The notes under the pieces are model-generated. The model saw only the letters and a list, made by a program, of their open reading frames with translations, was not told the DNA's origin and searched no databases. A DNA stretch of 64,000 nucleotides from Mesobacillus jeotgali (GTDB lineage Bacteria; Bacillota; Bacilli; Bacillales; Cytobacillaceae): assembly GCF_014856545.2 (NCBI RefSeq), contig NZ_CP109811.1:3652001-3716000 (forward strand), given 5' to 3'. Positions 54,767 through 64,000 of the stretch are shown one piece after another. The first letter of the stretch is position 1. Every line of letters starts with the position of its first letter. Position numbers and translations under genes: made by a program.

Positions 54767-55294
54767 TTAGACTGTCTTTTTACCTTGCCCTATTTGATAT
54801 TCATATTGTCCGGCAAGCAGTTTCATGACATGTGTGAACATTTCACTTCTGTTGATTTGTCCATTCGTAAAGATTCCGACTGCTCCTTCGTTTTTGCGGA
54901 CGTTTTGTTTTTTTGCATATTCGTCCATTACCGGGCCTAGTTCAGCACCGTTCACCAACTGCCTGGCAATCTCTTCGGGGAGGGGAATTCTTGCGCCACC
55001 GGCAATGATTGGCTCCATCCCTTTTACAGACAGAACTCCCCAGTTGCATAGCATCAGTCCGAATGGAGTCTGCTGGACACCGCCTTCCAGTCCAATCCCG
55101 ATATCAGCTTCAGCGATTTCTGCCGCCTGTATGGCCCTGTTGACTGCCCCTTTGATGGTTTCCTCATCAGACATCGGCTGCTCGCTGACACCTGATTCAG
55201 CATCTACCGAAATGATTTCGAATGAACCATCCATAAATGCGCCCTTAACGGCGTTTATTTTAGCCGGATTTTTTGAACCTACTGCTATTCTCAT
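54767..55294 (-). CDS. Probable inosine/xanthosine triphosphatase (DUF84)
   Basis: A 175-residue protein of the YjjX/DUF84 family, which hydrolyses non-canonical nucleotides ITP and XTP to keep them out of DNA and RNA. It starts MRIAVGSKNPAKINAVKGAF, the phosphate-binding signature, and has AEADIGIGLEGGVQ near 67-80 and NEGAVGIFTNGQINR near 141-155. ATG 55294 follows GGTGG. It lies just before ytoP in the same direction. A weak hairpin at 54760-54785 may end the transcript. Confidence 0.86.
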   Translation of the reverse strand: MRIAVGSKNPAKINAVKGAFMDGSFEIISVDAESGVSEQPMSDEETIKGAVNRAIQAAEIAEADIGIGLEGGVQQTPFGLMLCNWGVLSVKGMEPIIAGGARIPLPEEIARQLVNGAELGPVMDEYAKKQNVRKNEGAVGIFTNGQINRSEMFTHVMKLLAGQYEYQIGQGKKTV

Positions 55295-55360
55295 AATTTG
55301 TGCCACCTTTCATGCCATGAAAAAGGAGCAGCTTTTCACCTGCCCCCATTTCTATTACGA

Positions 55361-56434
55361 TTAGCTATTTTGCTTGATCGTTTCCACAGTTGTTTTATCT
55401 GTTGCTTTTACAAGCTTAATTAGAAGTTCCTTTGCTGCCGCATAGTCATCGACATGGATCATGGATGCTGCGGTATGGATGTAGCGTGAGCAGATGCCGA
55501 TTACGGCACTTGGAATTCCCTGATTGGAAGTATGCACTCTTCCTGCATCCGTTCCGCCCTGGGAAACGAAGTACTGGTAAGGAATATCGTGAGTTTCCGC
55601 CATATCTAGGATGAACTCTCTCATGCCTCTGTGCGTGACCATTGAGCGGTCAAGGATCCTTAACAGAGTCCCTTTGCCAAGCTGGCCGAACTCATTTTTA
55701 TCACCTGACATATCATTGGCCGGGCTTGCATCAAGTGCGAAGAAGATGTCCGGATCAATCATGTTCGCAGCAGTCTGCGCGCCTCTTAAGCCGACCTCTT
55801 CCTGGACCGTAGCGCCGGAGTACAGCATGTTTGGCAGCTGGATATCCTTTGTTTCCTTTAACAGCTCGATTGCCAGGCCGCAGCCATAGCGGTTATCCCA
55901 GGCTTTAGCAAGAATCTTCTTCTCGTTTGCCATCGGAGTGAACGGACAGATCGGTACGATTTGCTGGCCTGGTTTAATGCCGATGTTGATGGCATCTTCT
56001 TTATCGTCTGCACCGATATCAATCAGCATGTTCTTGATTTCCATGGGCTTGTTGCGCTTTGACTCATCCAACAGATGAGGCGGGATAGAACCGATTACAC
56101 CTGTTACCGGTCCATTTTTCGTGATGATCTGGACGCGCTGAGCCAAAAGAACCTGGCTCCACCAGCCGCCAAGAGTCTGGAATCGGATCATTCCGTTTTT
56201 CGTAATTGATGTGACCATGAAGCCAACTTCATCCATATGGCCAGCTACCATGATTTTCGGGCCGTTCGGGTCACCCTTTTTAACGCCGAACACACTGCCC
56301 AGTTTATCCTGGATCAGTTCATCCGAATACTGCTCCAACTGCTCGCGCATGAATTTGCGGACTGCATGCTCATTGCCTGGTGCTCCAGGCAGCTCTGTCA
56401 ATGTCTTAAACAGACTCATTGTTTGCTCGTTCAT
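55361..56434 (-). CDS. ytoP: M42-family metallo-aminopeptidase YtoP
   Basis: A 357-residue peptidase of the M42 (FrvX/glutamyl aminopeptidase) family, cutting N-terminal residues from peptides with two metal ions. Metal sites show in [10 protein letters not shown] (about 67-76), [12 protein letters not shown] (about 175-186), [11 protein letters not shown] (about 210-220, catalytic Glu) and [11 protein letters not shown] near 315. ATG 56434 follows GAAGGAG. It sits just upstream of the ITPase gene in the same direction. Name by family and position. Confidence 0.93.
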   Translation of the reverse strand: MNEQTMSLFKTLTELPGAPGNEHAVRKFMREQLEQYSDELIQDKLGSVFGVKKGDPNGPKIMVAGHMDEVGFMVTSITKNGMIRFQTLGGWWSQVLLAQRVQIITKNGPVTGVIGSIPPHLLDESKRNKPMEIKNMLIDIGADDKEDAINIGIKPGQQIVPICPFTPMANEKKILAKAWDNRYGCGLAIELLKETKDIQLPNMLYSGATVQEEVGLRGAQTAANMIDPDIFFALDASPANDMSGDKNEFGQLGKGTLLRILDRSMVTHRGMREFILDMAETHDIPYQYFVSQGGTDAGRVHTSNQGIPSAVIGICSRYIHTAASMIHVDDYAAAKELLIKLVKATDKTTVETIKQNS

Positions 56435-56638
56435 ATAACTTCTCCTTCTCACGAAAAATTTAGATTTACTAAAGATTATGTATTTATACAATTCATTTTA
56501 CAGAACATTCATTATGCTTGCCAGTCTAAATCGTCCCATACGCATTTTTTGCGGGCATTATTTCTTTGCTCTCCATGTGTGATTTGTTATGATGAAGATA
56601 ACTTGAAATTCCATATATAACCTTGGAGGTCCTTGACT

Positions 56639-56953
56639 ATGAACTGGAAAGCCTTTTTCATTGGCGTTGGCGCCGGACTGGCTGGTGCTTATGCTGTAAA
56701 GGAACTTGCTTCACAAAAAGAAACCGTGTCAGCCGATAGAGTACTAAATCATGCGAAGGCAGCTTTTAAAAAATCAGGGCCAATCAGCGGCTCATGGATC
56801 AATATGACGGCTGAACCATATTCAAAACCACCTGTTGATTACCAGGTATATAAAGGCGGTATTTCCCGCAATGTCGACGGCAAGGTGGAACAATATGAAT
56901 TCATCGCCGACGCAGCAACAGGCACTATTCTCGATGCATACCCGCTGGATTAA
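56639..56953 (+). CDS. ytzB: PepSY-domain protein YtzB
   Basis: A 104-residue protein. The N-terminus MNWKAFFIGVGAGLAGAYAV is a membrane or signal-like segment, after which comes a PepSY-type domain (about 30-104), ending QYEFIADAATGTILDAYPLD. PepSY domains are linked with inhibiting peptidases, which is notable beside the peptidase gene ytoP. ATG 56639 follows TTGGAGG; the upstream TTG is within that site. Divergent from ytoP and ending at a shared terminator with ytnP. Confidence 0.85.
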   Translation: MNWKAFFIGVGAGLAGAYAVKELASQKETVSADRVLNHAKAAFKKSGPISGSWINMTAEPYSKPPVDYQVYKGGISRNVDGKVEQYEFIADAATGTILDAYPLD

Positions 56954-56965
56954 TATCTGTTAAAA

Positions 56966-56996
56966 TGAAGACCTGCATAGCGCAGGTCTATTTTTT
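56966..56996. terminator. Terminator between ytzB and ytnP
   Basis: AGACCTGC, loop ATAGC, GCAGGTCT, then ATTTTTTT. It overlaps the ytnP stop region and probably serves the plus strand. Confidence 0.88.
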
Positions 56997-57827
56997 TCTC
57001 TCAATTGTCTGAGTTATTTTGCCATCCTGATCAAATTTTACTGCGCGATAGACTGCATCATGATAAAAAGTGAACCAGGCATCCTTGCTGATTCCAAATT
57101 CAAGCCATTTCTGCTTGGCAAAAATCGAATCCATTGGATAATCATCGTACGCCATCACCCATAAAGGGTTTTGATGTGCATGAGTAGGCATGATATCTGC
57201 CATATGCACCACAGTCATCTCTTCATCCTCAATGATCAGGATTGAATGCCCATCACTATGGCCGCCGGTGTGGATCATTTTAATCGGACCAAATGACCAT
57301 TCCTTTTCAAATGTCTCAACCTGCTGCTCAATTCCTTGCCAGTTTTCTTTCCAGTATGTACTCTTGGATCGGATATTCGGATTGCGCATTTCATCCCACT
57401 CGACCCGAGAAGTGATGATTTTCGCATTCGGGAAAACTGAGACAAGTTCCCCGCCTGAATCCTTCGTCAATCCGCAAGCATGGTCAAAATGCATGTGAGT
57501 CATCAATACGTAATCGATATCTTCAGGCTTCGAGCCTAGCTTTTTCAGCTCTGATATCAAGCTTGATTCCTCTAGGACTCCAAAATTGCGTTTTTGCTTC
57601 TCAGTCAGTTTTCCATTACCCATGCCGCTTTCAACAAGGAAATTCTTTCCCTCAGCCTGGATCAAGATTGGATCTGTCCGCAGTTCAATCTGATTTTTGT
57701 CATTCACCTCATATTTCCGTGACCATAATGGTTTCGGGACGACCCCAAACATCGCGCCGCCATCAAGATGAGTGACCCCGCCGTTCAGCCACTCCAGTTT
57801 TACATTCCGAAGCTCAAGCTTTTCCAT
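56988..57827 (-). CDS. ytnP: Metallo-beta-lactamase-fold lactonase YtnP
   Basis: A 279-residue enzyme of the MBL hydrolase fold with the dinuclear metal motif HMHFDH (residues 111-116), GHSDGH near 188-193 and [12 protein letters not shown] near 205-216. In B. subtilis YtnP breaks N-acyl homoserine lactones and streptomyces signals (quorum quenching); the present protein matches it in length and place, but the substrate is inferred. ATG 57827 follows AGGGGG. No signal peptide. The gene upstream is array 8 then trmB. Confidence 0.9.
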   Translation of the reverse strand: MEKLELRNVKLEWLNGGVTHLDGGAMFGVVPKPLWSRKYEVNDKNQIELRTDPILIQAEGKNFLVESGMGNGKLTEKQKRNFGVLEESSLISELKKLGSKPEDIDYVLMTHMHFDHACGLTKDSGGELVSVFPNAKIITSRVEWDEMRNPNIRSKSTYWKENWQGIEQQVETFEKEWSFGPIKMIHTGGHSDGHSILIIEDEEMTVVHMADIMPTHAHQNPLWVMAYDDYPMDSIFAKQKWLEFGISKDAWFTFYHDAVYRAVKFDQDGKITQTIERKK

Positions 57828-57954
57828 CGCACATCCCCCTTTTTTACTTGATTGTAACACTGAGATTTTAAATTTTTAAATAATTCGGCTCCTTTTTTGA
57901 ATCGGTGACTGAGATATGGCCCTATTTCTTAGCTTCATTCAAAAGGAATTCTAT

Positions 57955-58070
57955 TTTATTGGCGGAGTTCACAATTTTATTGGCGATATTTCATTTTTAT
58001 TGGCGATAATAAGATTTTATTGGCGAAAATAAACTTTTTATTGGCGATTTTCACATATTTATTCGCGAAC
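57955..58070. repeat. Tandem array 8: six ~21-bp units
   Basis: TTATTGGCG-type cores have the T of TGGCG at 57960, 57981, 58001, 58021, 58042 and 58063 (last TCGCG), steps 21, 20, 20, 21 and 21. The cores are separated by A/T-rich variable stretches. The array lies between trmB and ytnP. Confidence 0.9.
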
Positions 58071-58109
58071 TGGAAAATATCGTGTATTTTTTCCAGTTTT
58101 ATTTCCATA

Positions 58110-58137
58110 TAAAAAGCCGGTCGACAAATGCGACCGG
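58110..58137 (-). terminator. Terminator of trmB
   Basis: Minus strand: GCCGGTCG, loop CATTTGT, CGACCGGC, then TTTTTA. Confidence 0.92.
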
Positions 58138-58146
58138 CCCCACTAC

Positions 58147-58791
58147 TTATTTAGATTGAAATTGTACCTCACAACGGTAAATGCGGCTGCCGCGGGAGGA
58201 GAATTTCTCTTCGTATTCAGTCATAATGTTGCCTTCGTAATCACTTTTGTGAAGATCAAGGCTGACATAGTTTAGCTTCATGCCATAATGTGAGAAGCTG
58301 ACAAGGGAGTATTCAAACAAACCCTGGTTGTCTGTCTTGAAGTGGATTTCACCATTTTTCACTAGAATCGATTCGTATACTTCAAGGAATGACTTAAATG
58401 TCAATCTTCTCTTTTCATGGCGTGTCTTTGGCCATGGATCGGAGAAGTTCAAATAAACTCGGCTTACGTCTCCGCTCTCAAAGTACTTGGCAAGCTCTGC
58501 ACCATTCACGTTCATCAGCTTGCAGTTCGGCAGATCTTCTTCAATCAGCTTGTCCAGTGCGCTGACGATGACACTCTCCTGCAATTCGATGCCAATATAG
58601 TTAATGTCCGGATTGGCTTTAGCCATACCCGTGATGAACTGGCCTTTTCCTGTACCAATCTCAATGTGGAGGGGCTGATCCTTCTCAAACACTTTCCCCC
58701 AGTTTCCACGGTGCTGTTCCGGTTCATGGATCACAAAATTCGAATACTCAAGTAATTTATCTTTAGCCCAAGGCTTGTTTCTTAGTCTCAT
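58147..58791 (-). CDS. trmB: tRNA (guanine-N7-)-methyltransferase
   Basis: A 214-residue SAM-dependent enzyme that makes m7G at position 46 of tRNA. The SAM site is [10 protein letters not shown] (43-52), followed by [15 protein letters not shown] near 70-84 and the family signature [16 protein letters not shown] near 116-131. [11 protein letters not shown] near 155 contacts tRNA. ATG 58791 follows AGAGGTG. Secure identity; it lies between ytzH and ytnP as in B. subtilis. Confidence 0.97.
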   Translation of the reverse strand: MRLRNKPWAKDKLLEYSNFVIHEPEQHRGNWGKVFEKDQPLHIEIGTGKGQFITGMAKANPDINYIGIELQESVIVSALDKLIEEDLPNCKLMNVNGAELAKYFESGDVSRVYLNFSDPWPKTRHEKRRLTFKSFLEVYESILVKNGEIHFKTDNQGLFEYSLVSFSHYGMKLNYVSLDLHKSDYEGNIMTEYEEKFSSRGSRIYRCEVQFQSK

Positions 58792-58937
58792 TTTCACACC
58801 TCTGTACTATTTTCATTCGTTTCAAACAATATCATGCAACCAATATGTTTTCAAGGTGAAATTTATCGCGGCTGCATAAACACAAAAAGGAATCCACAAT
58901 CTATAGGTGAATTCCTTTTAAAAGAAGGGTGATCATT

Positions 58938-59216
58938 GTGCCTTTAAGCCACCATGACCAGGTAAATTTATTGAAGGATATATTAAGCAACCAGCAGACT
59001 GACTGCTGCGGTTCGGTTGCAGAGTATCAGCAATTGGAACGCCTGATCAAATCGTTGATGGTCAACACAAATGTTGACGGCAACATCAAATCGATTCTGC
59101 AGGATGTTTATCAGTATAGCCAGAACGGTGTCAATGCCTCTGACCTGGAACAGCATATCCAGACAAATCGAGGCCAGTTAACCCAATGGGTCGATGACAT
59201 CGGGCAATTCTCATGA
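58938..59216 (+). CDS. ytzH: YtzH-like protein
   Basis: A 92-residue helical protein of the YtzH family with unknown function. It begins PLSHHDQVNLLKDILSNQQT and contains DCCGSVAEYQQLERLIKSLM near 22-41, which resembles B. subtilis YtzH. GTG 58938 is chosen after AGAAGGGTG; another in-frame GTG at 58929 lies in that site. Its stop is only six bases from the convergent ytmP stop, without a hairpin between them. Confidence 0.82.
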   Translation: MPLSHHDQVNLLKDILSNQQTDCCGSVAEYQQLERLIKSLMVNTNVDGNIKSILQDVYQYSQNGVNASDLEQHIQTNRGQLTQWVDDIGQFS

Positions 59217-59222
59217 GAAAAA

Positions 59223-59996
59223 TTAAATAAGTGCCTTTAAAAAATCAATCCATTTTTCCATTTCTGGAATGCGGTTCTGGTTTTTATGCCATTGAATCGC
59301 AGAAAGTGACTGAGCAAGTGCATACCATTTCATCCGCTGCTGGAGGTTCTCCGTCAGGATGATGCCGTATTTCTCCAGCCAGTCCTCCCATTCTTCTACT
59401 GGTATATAGGAATACAGGAGAAGTCCAAGATCGATCGCAGGGTCGGCAATCATCGCACCATCCCAGTCGATTAAATACAACTGGTTGTCTTCGGTAAGCA
59501 GCCAGTTGTTATGATTTACATCACAATGGCAGACGACCTTTTCGTCAACATCGATATGGACAACGTTTGCCGTTAAAAACTTTAATGAATCTATTACAGC
59601 CTGCTTCGTGCGAAGCTCCTCATCCAATTCCTCATTCAGGGCATGAAGGAACATCTCGGGTTTCAGCGGGCTTTTGCCCAGCCTTGTAAGCATCCCAAGA
59701 AGCGGTTCTGACGCATGGATCTTCTTCAACAGCTTCGCCACACGTTCATTGTTCATATCCCCGGGCTTTAGCTCTCGTCCATTCATCCATTGCTGCGCCG
59801 TTATGACATCTCCGTTTTCTAACCTCTTCGTCCAAACAAGCTTGGGTACAATTCCTTCTGCGGAGAGAACAGCAAGAAAAGGGGATGAATTACGTTTTAG
59901 AAACAGCCTTTGTTCTTCATGCTGCGCAAAATAAGCGGCACCGGTTGCACCGCCTGCAGGAACGATCTCCCAATCCTGTCCAAATAAATGTTCCAA
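59223..59996 (-). CDS. ytmP: Aminoglycoside phosphotransferase/choline kinase-like protein YtmP
   Basis: A 257-residue kinase of the phosphotransferase (APH) family. The Brenner-type motif is VCHCDVNHNNWLL near 155-167 with the catalytic Asp, and the metal-binding motif is LIDWDGAMIADPAIDLG near 173-189. The N-terminus GGATGAAYF provides the nucleotide loop. In sequence it is nearer to thiamine/choline kinases than to drug-resistance enzymes, so a metabolic small molecule is likely. Substrate unknown. Convergent with ytzH. Confidence 0.86.
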   Translation of the reverse strand: MEHLFGQDWEIVPAGGATGAAYFAQHEEQRLFLKRNSSPFLAVLSAEGIVPKLVWTKRLENGDVITAQQWMNGRELKPGDMNNERVAKLLKKIHASEPLLGMLTRLGKSPLKPEMFLHALNEELDEELRTKQAVIDSLKFLTANVVHIDVDEKVVCHCDVNHNNWLLTEDNQLYLIDWDGAMIADPAIDLGLLLYSYIPVEEWEDWLEKYGIILTENLQQRMKWYALAQSLSAIQWHKNQNRIPEMEKWIDFLKALI

Positions 59997-60281
59997 AGTT
60001 AGTCACCTTCATTTATCACTATTTCCCTTATGCTAAAAAACCGGAAATGGATTCTATAAAATCAAAATTCACTGTTGTACTTATTATCGGAAATAAAAAG
60101 ACAGCTATTGATAGAAAAATTCACACACAATAGCTATCCTATAAATTTTATCCCCTAGAGGCTGAATACGTCAACCCCATGGATCTGAATTTAATATTGT
60201 GAAAAAGTTATCAAAAGAAAAGCAGAAGCCATTTAATTAGCAGGAAGCGGGCACTCGACCGTGGAGTATTGGTGAGTCTTG
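59997..60281. other. 285-bp gap between ytmP and amyX
   Basis: A/T-rich stretch that must hold the ytmP promoter and the end of the amyX transcript. I see no convincing promoter, terminator or repeat; only a small CACTC/GAGTA-type inverted repeat near 60252. Confidence 0.35.
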
Positions 60282-62432
60282 CTATTTTGCCAGCACAAAC
60301 AACGAACATGGCTCCAGCAGGACTTTATCTCCTTCTATATGGCGGAATGGCTGTGCCGACGCTTTTTCATGGTCGGTGAGGACACTCCATTTTGTATCTT
60401 CCGTAAGTTCGACAAGATGCTGATCCATTGATGGATTAATGAGCACGATTATTTTTTCCCAATGTCCTCTATCTTCTAATTCCGTCAGCAAATAGCCAAT
60501 CAACGGAGCTGGCAATTGCAAGAATTCCATATGCCTGCGAATCTGTTCATTGTCATGAAGGCGGAAAGCTTCGTTCGATTTGCGAATGTCAATGATTCCT
60601 TTAATGTAATCAACATTATCCATGTTTGCATCACGCAGGTCCCAATCAAGCCAGTTTATATCATCTGGAGACCGGTAGCTGTTGCCAATCCCTTTTTTCG
60701 ATCTGAAAAATTCCTGGCCGCTGTGCAAAAAGGGGATTCCCTGTGCCAGCAAGACCATTGAAGTCGCCAGTCTGTGCTGCTTTTTTAAAATAGCTTCATC
60801 CTGGTCAGAATCACTAATTTTTAGCTTATCCCACAATGTATGGTTATCATGTGATTCAATGTAATTCACGGATTGTCCCGGCTGCAAAAACAGGCCCTGT
60901 TTCCGCTTTCCGATGCCTACGCTGCCAGCCATCACCTGTTTGGCTGCTTCCAGATAGCGATCATTGCCTAAAGCATAGCCTTTATCATAAATATTAAAGG
61001 TACTGCCTTTAATGGAATCGCGGAACCAATCATTGAACTGTCCTATTCCAGGCAATTTCGACTGATTTGAAATATTGGCTTTCCGGTCGGGCGGGAGAGG
61101 AGTATTCAGCTCCCAGCCTTCCCCTATAATCAATATGTCGGGATTCTCGGTATTTACCGCATTCCTGACAGCTGTCATTGTATCGATATCCAAAATGCCC
61201 ATTAAATCGAAGCGGAAGCCATCGACATGATACTCATTCAGCCAATACATAACAGAGTCAACGATGTATTTTCGCGCCATCAGCCTTTCGGAGGCAATAT
61301 CGTTCCCCACTCCGGTTCCATTTGAAGGAAGACCATGTGCATCGTGGCGGAAATAATAGCCGGGAACAATTTTTTCAAAAGGTGACTCCTCGCGGATGTA
61401 GACGTGATTATAGACCACGTCCATAATGACACCCATCCCCTGGAGGTGTATAGCATGAATCAACTGTTTCAGCTCGCTGATCCTGTTATAGGGATCACCG
61501 GGGTCAGAGGCATAGCTTCCATCTGGTACATTAAAATGAACCGGGTTATATCCCCAATTATAGTCCCTGTCACGATCCAGTTCGTCTACTCCCTCAAAAT
61601 CGTGAAAAGGCAGCAGTTCTATATGCGTAACTCCCAGGCTTTTAATGTAAGAAATTCCAGTCTCCATTCCGTTAGCACTTTTTGTATCTGCTTCCGCTGC
61701 ACCCAGGTATGTTCCTTTCCTGACAGCTCCACTGTTCGGGTGCATCGTCAGGTCCCTGATATGGACTTCATAGATGATGGCGTCAACTGGCTGTTTGAAT
61801 TTCGGGACATCAATATGGGCTGCCTTTGCCTTTTTCTTGTCAATGACCACGCCATATTCACCATTGACAGTTAAAGCGGTTGCATATGGGTCAACAGCCT
61901 CTCTCCACTCAAGATTGATACAGACCAGGAATGAATACTTGTAAAGCTCCAGGTTCCGGTCGACCTCTATACTCCAAACGCCCTTATCGACCCGGTTCAT
62001 CTCTAAAAGCTCGGGATTCTGGTTATCTTCCTTGAAAAGCCTCAGCTTTACTTTTGTAGCGGTCGGAGCCCATAGCTTGAAAATGGCACTTTCAGGTGTA
62101 TAGCTGACACCAAGGTCATTCCCGCCGTAAAAAAATAATGAATCAAATTCCTCCGTTCGGATGACTGCTCCGATTTGCAGATCCGTTTGTCCGCCATGCT
62201 CATCTAAAATCACGTAAGTTTTACCTAACTCAGGCCTGATACTGCATAAGCAAATGTATTTTACTGCATCCTCCAGCAATACCTTCTCCTGGATTGCCAA
62301 TGGCAAATCAACGCTTTCTCCTTTTAGGCGGAACTCATTGGAGGTTCCTTTAAAATATGAATAAGGAAGCAATACGGTAATAACATCCACTTGATCAAGA
62401 TAGGCGTTAAATTCCCTTTCAATGGCAATCAT
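60282..62432 (-). CDS. amyX: Type I pullulanase
   Basis: A 716-residue GH13 debranching enzyme that cleaves alpha-1,6 bonds in pullulan and glycogen-like glucans. The type I signature YNWGYNP is at about 290-296. The catalytic nucleophile lies in DGFRFDLMG (about Asp410), the acid/base in LIIGEGW (about Glu438) and the third acid in IESHDNHTL (about Asp526). There is an N-terminal beta domain and no signal peptide, so it works inside the cell. Its first 14 bases overlap the ytlR end, so the two genes are coupled. Full-length. Confidence 0.95.
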   Translation of the reverse strand: MIAIEREFNAYLDQVDVITVLLPYSYFKGTSNEFRLKGESVDLPLAIQEKVLLEDAVKYICLCSIRPELGKTYVILDEHGGQTDLQIGAVIRTEEFDSLFFYGGNDLGVSYTPESAIFKLWAPTATKVKLRLFKEDNQNPELLEMNRVDKGVWSIEVDRNLELYKYSFLVCINLEWREAVDPYATALTVNGEYGVVIDKKKAKAAHIDVPKFKQPVDAIIYEVHIRDLTMHPNSGAVRKGTYLGAAEADTKSANGMETGISYIKSLGVTHIELLPFHDFEGVDELDRDRDYNWGYNPVHFNVPDGSYASDPGDPYNRISELKQLIHAIHLQGMGVIMDVVYNHVYIREESPFEKIVPGYYFRHDAHGLPSNGTGVGNDIASERLMARKYIVDSVMYWLNEYHVDGFRFDLMGILDIDTMTAVRNAVNTENPDILIIGEGWELNTPLPPDRKANISNQSKLPGIGQFNDWFRDSIKGSTFNIYDKGYALGNDRYLEAAKQVMAGSVGIGKRKQGLFLQPGQSVNYIESHDNHTLWDKLKISDSDQDEAILKKQHRLATSMVLLAQGIPFLHSGQEFFRSKKGIGNSYRSPDDINWLDWDLRDANMDNVDYIKGIIDIRKSNEAFRLHDNEQIRRHMEFLQLPAPLIGYLLTELEDRGHWEKIIVLINPSMDQHLVELTEDTKWSVLTDHEKASAQPFRHIEGDKVLLEPCSLFVLAK

Positions 62433-63396
62433 TCATTTTCAACTCCTCGGTATGCCCTGGATTGCTTTTTCCAGATAGAATTTTCAAGGCTTTTGGACAT
62501 GCCTGGATTTTCAGCGGTGTATGTCCGATTGCTTCACCGTCTGCATGCGGTAAAACTTCGGCAGTGGATTCAATGGTGATCGATTTACCGGTAAACTGCT
62601 CAACCTCCTGGAATTTTGTATGCTTACCCCAGAAGACACTGATGAAAACCAATAACAGCTTCAATCTCGAGATCTGATGCACGACCGTTATGTCGAGAAT
62701 CCCGTCATCCGGGAGAGCAGCTGGAGCGATCTTCATGCCCCCTCCGTAGTATGGCTGGTTCGAAACGGTGACAAACCAGGCTTTGCTGTATTTATAAACA
62801 TTGCCATCAACCGTCACCTCTATTGGAACCGTCCTGAAAGTGAGCAGTTTTTTAATAAGAATATAAACATAGACCAGCCTTCCCAGTGAAAAACGGTTCA
62901 GGAGGCCTTTCATCCGGGACTCATTTGAATCCTTTGCGACAGCAGCATCAAAACCTACTCCCATATTATTCATAAAATAGGTTTCCTGTAATTCATTGTG
63001 CTGAATTTTTCCGATATCGATTTCTGTTGGGTCACACCATTTATCGATCATCAAACGTAAAGCTAATGCTGACCTTTTCGGAATTAAGAATCCCCTTGAA
63101 AAATCATTCCCTGAACCGCCTGGAATGAACCCGATGGTTATGTTCGAGGAGGACGCCGCTCCGTTCACCACTTCATGCAATGTTCCGTCGCCTCCGACTG
63201 CCGCAATGATTGCGGGTTTGCCGTCAGCTTTTCGGGCTATAGACGCTGCCAGCTCTTGAGCATGCCCGGGGTATTCAGTAAAAACAGCAAGGTACGCAAT
63301 GTCCAGGTCCTCCAGCTCTATCTCTATGTTTCTCCAAATCTCCCGGCAGCTCCCATTTTTCGCATTGGGATTGACGATAAAATAGATCTTCTCCAT
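62419..63396 (-). CDS. ytlR: Diacylglycerol kinase-like lipid kinase YtlR
   Basis: A 325-residue member of the DagK/YegS/sphingosine kinase fold. The nucleotide motif AVGGDGTLHEVVNG is at 66-79, and GFIPGGSGNDFSRG (about 88-101) and NNMGVGFDAAV (about 143-153) follow in the family order. The C-terminal beta sandwich includes VLPHADGEAIGHTPL. The lipid substrate is not determined; DgkB is the main Bacillus diacylglycerol kinase. The 3' end overlaps amyX, as in B. subtilis gene order. Confidence 0.9.
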   Translation of the reverse strand: MEKIYFIVNPNAKNGSCREIWRNIEIELEDLDIAYLAVFTEYPGHAQELAASIARKADGKPAIIAAVGGDGTLHEVVNGAASSSNITIGFIPGGSGNDFSRGFLIPKRSALALRLMIDKWCDPTEIDIGKIQHNELQETYFMNNMGVGFDAAVAKDSNESRMKGLLNRFSLGRLVYVYILIKKLLTFRTVPIEVTVDGNVYKYSKAWFVTVSNQPYYGGGMKIAPAALPDDGILDITVVHQISRLKLLLVFISVFWGKHTKFQEVEQFTGKSITIESTAEVLPHADGEAIGHTPLKIQACPKALKILSGKSNPGHTEELKMNDCH

Positions 63397-63431
63397 ATGA
63401 TCAACCTTTTTCTAATTAATAGGTCCTTTTA

Positions 63432-64000
63432 TTATTCGCTCTTCGGATTGTTATCCCACTCAAGCCTTCTGACGGATGTTGTCTGGCCGTACTGCAGAAG
63501 AACCTGTGCTGCTTTTAATTGCATATGCTTCAATGGAGATTTCATGCCTCTCAGGGCCATGAACCATTCCTCGAAATTTCGTTTTTCAATGAATTGAACG
63601 CCATAAGGCGGCTGTGGATAGTCGATGAACCCATTCCTGCTGATCAGCAGTTTTTGCACTGGAAGCTCAACATCGTACATATCAAAAAGAGTCTTGGCGA
63701 TTTTCTCTGTCCGGTTAAGCGCAATCAGCGGATTCAGGATTTTCTTTTCCTTATTCTTCGTTTTCTTGATCCAGAAGCGGTCCTTGGACCCTACATAAGC
63801 TGCATTCTCTTCGTTCTCGATGAACGAAATGCACATGGCTGCAGCTGGAGTGATGATGATCAACTCTGCTTCGACCGGAGCTTTTTTTAATAAAAATATA
63901 GGTTTATATAAAATGAGAAAGGTATCGGGAAATCGCTGCAGTAAAAATTTCAGGGTCGGATCGCTGAAAAATTCTTTTGCAATGAATGACCTTTCCGTCA
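63432..64000 (-). CDS. ytlQ: NERD-like nuclease-related protein (YtlQ-like), cut by window edge
   Basis: An open frame runs from the stop at 63432 through the right edge; its true start lies outside. At least 189 residues are visible. TFLILYKPIFLLKKAPVEAE is followed by LIIITPAAAMCISFIE, then NPLIALNRTEKIAKTLFDMY and PVQKLLISRNGFIDYPQPPYG, an order that resembles NERD (nuclease-related) domains, though the catalytic residues cannot be assigned with confidence. The TTG at 63863 is internal, not the start. Name by position beside ytlR. Confidence 0.65.
   Translation of the reverse strand, partial: TERSFIAKEFFSDPTLKFLLQRFPDTFLILYKPIFLLKKAPVEAELIIITPAAAMCISFIENEENAAYVGSKDRFWIKKTKNKEKKILNPLIALNRTEKIAKTLFDMYDVELPVQKLLISRNGFIDYPQPPYGVQFIEKRNFEEWFMALRGMKSPLKHMQLKAAQVLLQYGQTTSVRRLEWDNNPKSE

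Noticed and set aside
63432..63863. A complete 143-residue protein starting at TTG 63863
   Set aside because: The frame stays open to the right edge and continues with family-like sequence, so 63863 is an internal codon.

Overview
This 64-kb window is a stretch of chromosome from an endospore-forming member of the Bacillaceae, probably a Mesobacillus or close Bacillus relative. Evidence: an alpha/beta small acid-soluble spore protein with a sigma-G-type promoter, spore protein YtfJ, RefZ, EzrA, SftA, CcpA, a bacillithiol-type YtxJ, a sigma-B-type promoter and a tyrosyl T-box. Gene order closely follows the argH-to-ytlQ region of Bacillus subtilis 168 as I remember it. There is no prophage, insertion sequence, CRISPR array, rRNA or tRNA gene. 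Both ends cut genes: argH on the left and a NERD-like ytlQ relative on the right.

Layout. 1-13.9 kb: argGH with an ARG box, a GNAT gene, an EcsC-family gene with moaB, ackA, ytxK, tpx, ytfJ, a frameshifted ytfI, yteJ, sppA, a second NAD kinase and rarD. 14-24.5 kb: a HesB-like protein, the acyl-CoA synthetase ytcI, sspA, iscS-thiI, ezrA, hisJ, refZ, ytsP and a methionine gamma-lyase with an exact cre palindrome before its RBS. 24.7-34.5 kb: a GAF-GGDEF protein, rpsD with its S4 leader, tyrS with its T-box, a class A PBP and acsA. 34.6-44.1 kb: acuABC (cre upstream), ccpA, aroA, a large FtsA-like protein and ytxGHJ under a sigma-B-like promoter. 44.6-64 kb: ampS, murC, a nicotinate phosphoribosyltransferase, sftA, ytpQ, ytpP, a lipoprotein, a DUF84 ITPase, ytoP, ytzB, ytnP, trmB, ytzH, ytmP, amyX, ytlR and the ytlQ-like gene.

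Themes. Acetate metabolism is strongly represented: AckA makes or uses acetyl phosphate, AcsA makes acetyl-CoA, AcuA and AcuC switch AcsA by lysine acetylation and deacetylation, and ccpA plus cre sites tie this to carbon supply. Sulfur handling (IscS, ThiI, MegL, YtsP, Tpx, YtxJ, YtpP) and division/envelope (EzrA, SftA, MurC, PBP, FtsA-like) are also prominent.

The most unusual signal lies between the genes. Eight intergenic regions hold short tandem-repeat arrays whose units are unrelated in sequence but fall into two period classes: about 52 bp (arrays near 3.0, 7.9, 14.1, 44.3 and 54.5 kb) and about 21 bp (arrays near 27.8, 37.4 and 58.0 kb). Both are close to whole numbers of DNA helical turns (five and two). 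Most 52-bp units have inverted-repeat arms, and in the 44.3-kb array some arm changes look compensatory. A separate dispersed hairpin repeat family occurs near 5.2, 24.7, 45.9 and 52 kb. I do not recognise either as a named family. All calls come from reading the sequence and family memory; no database search was run.
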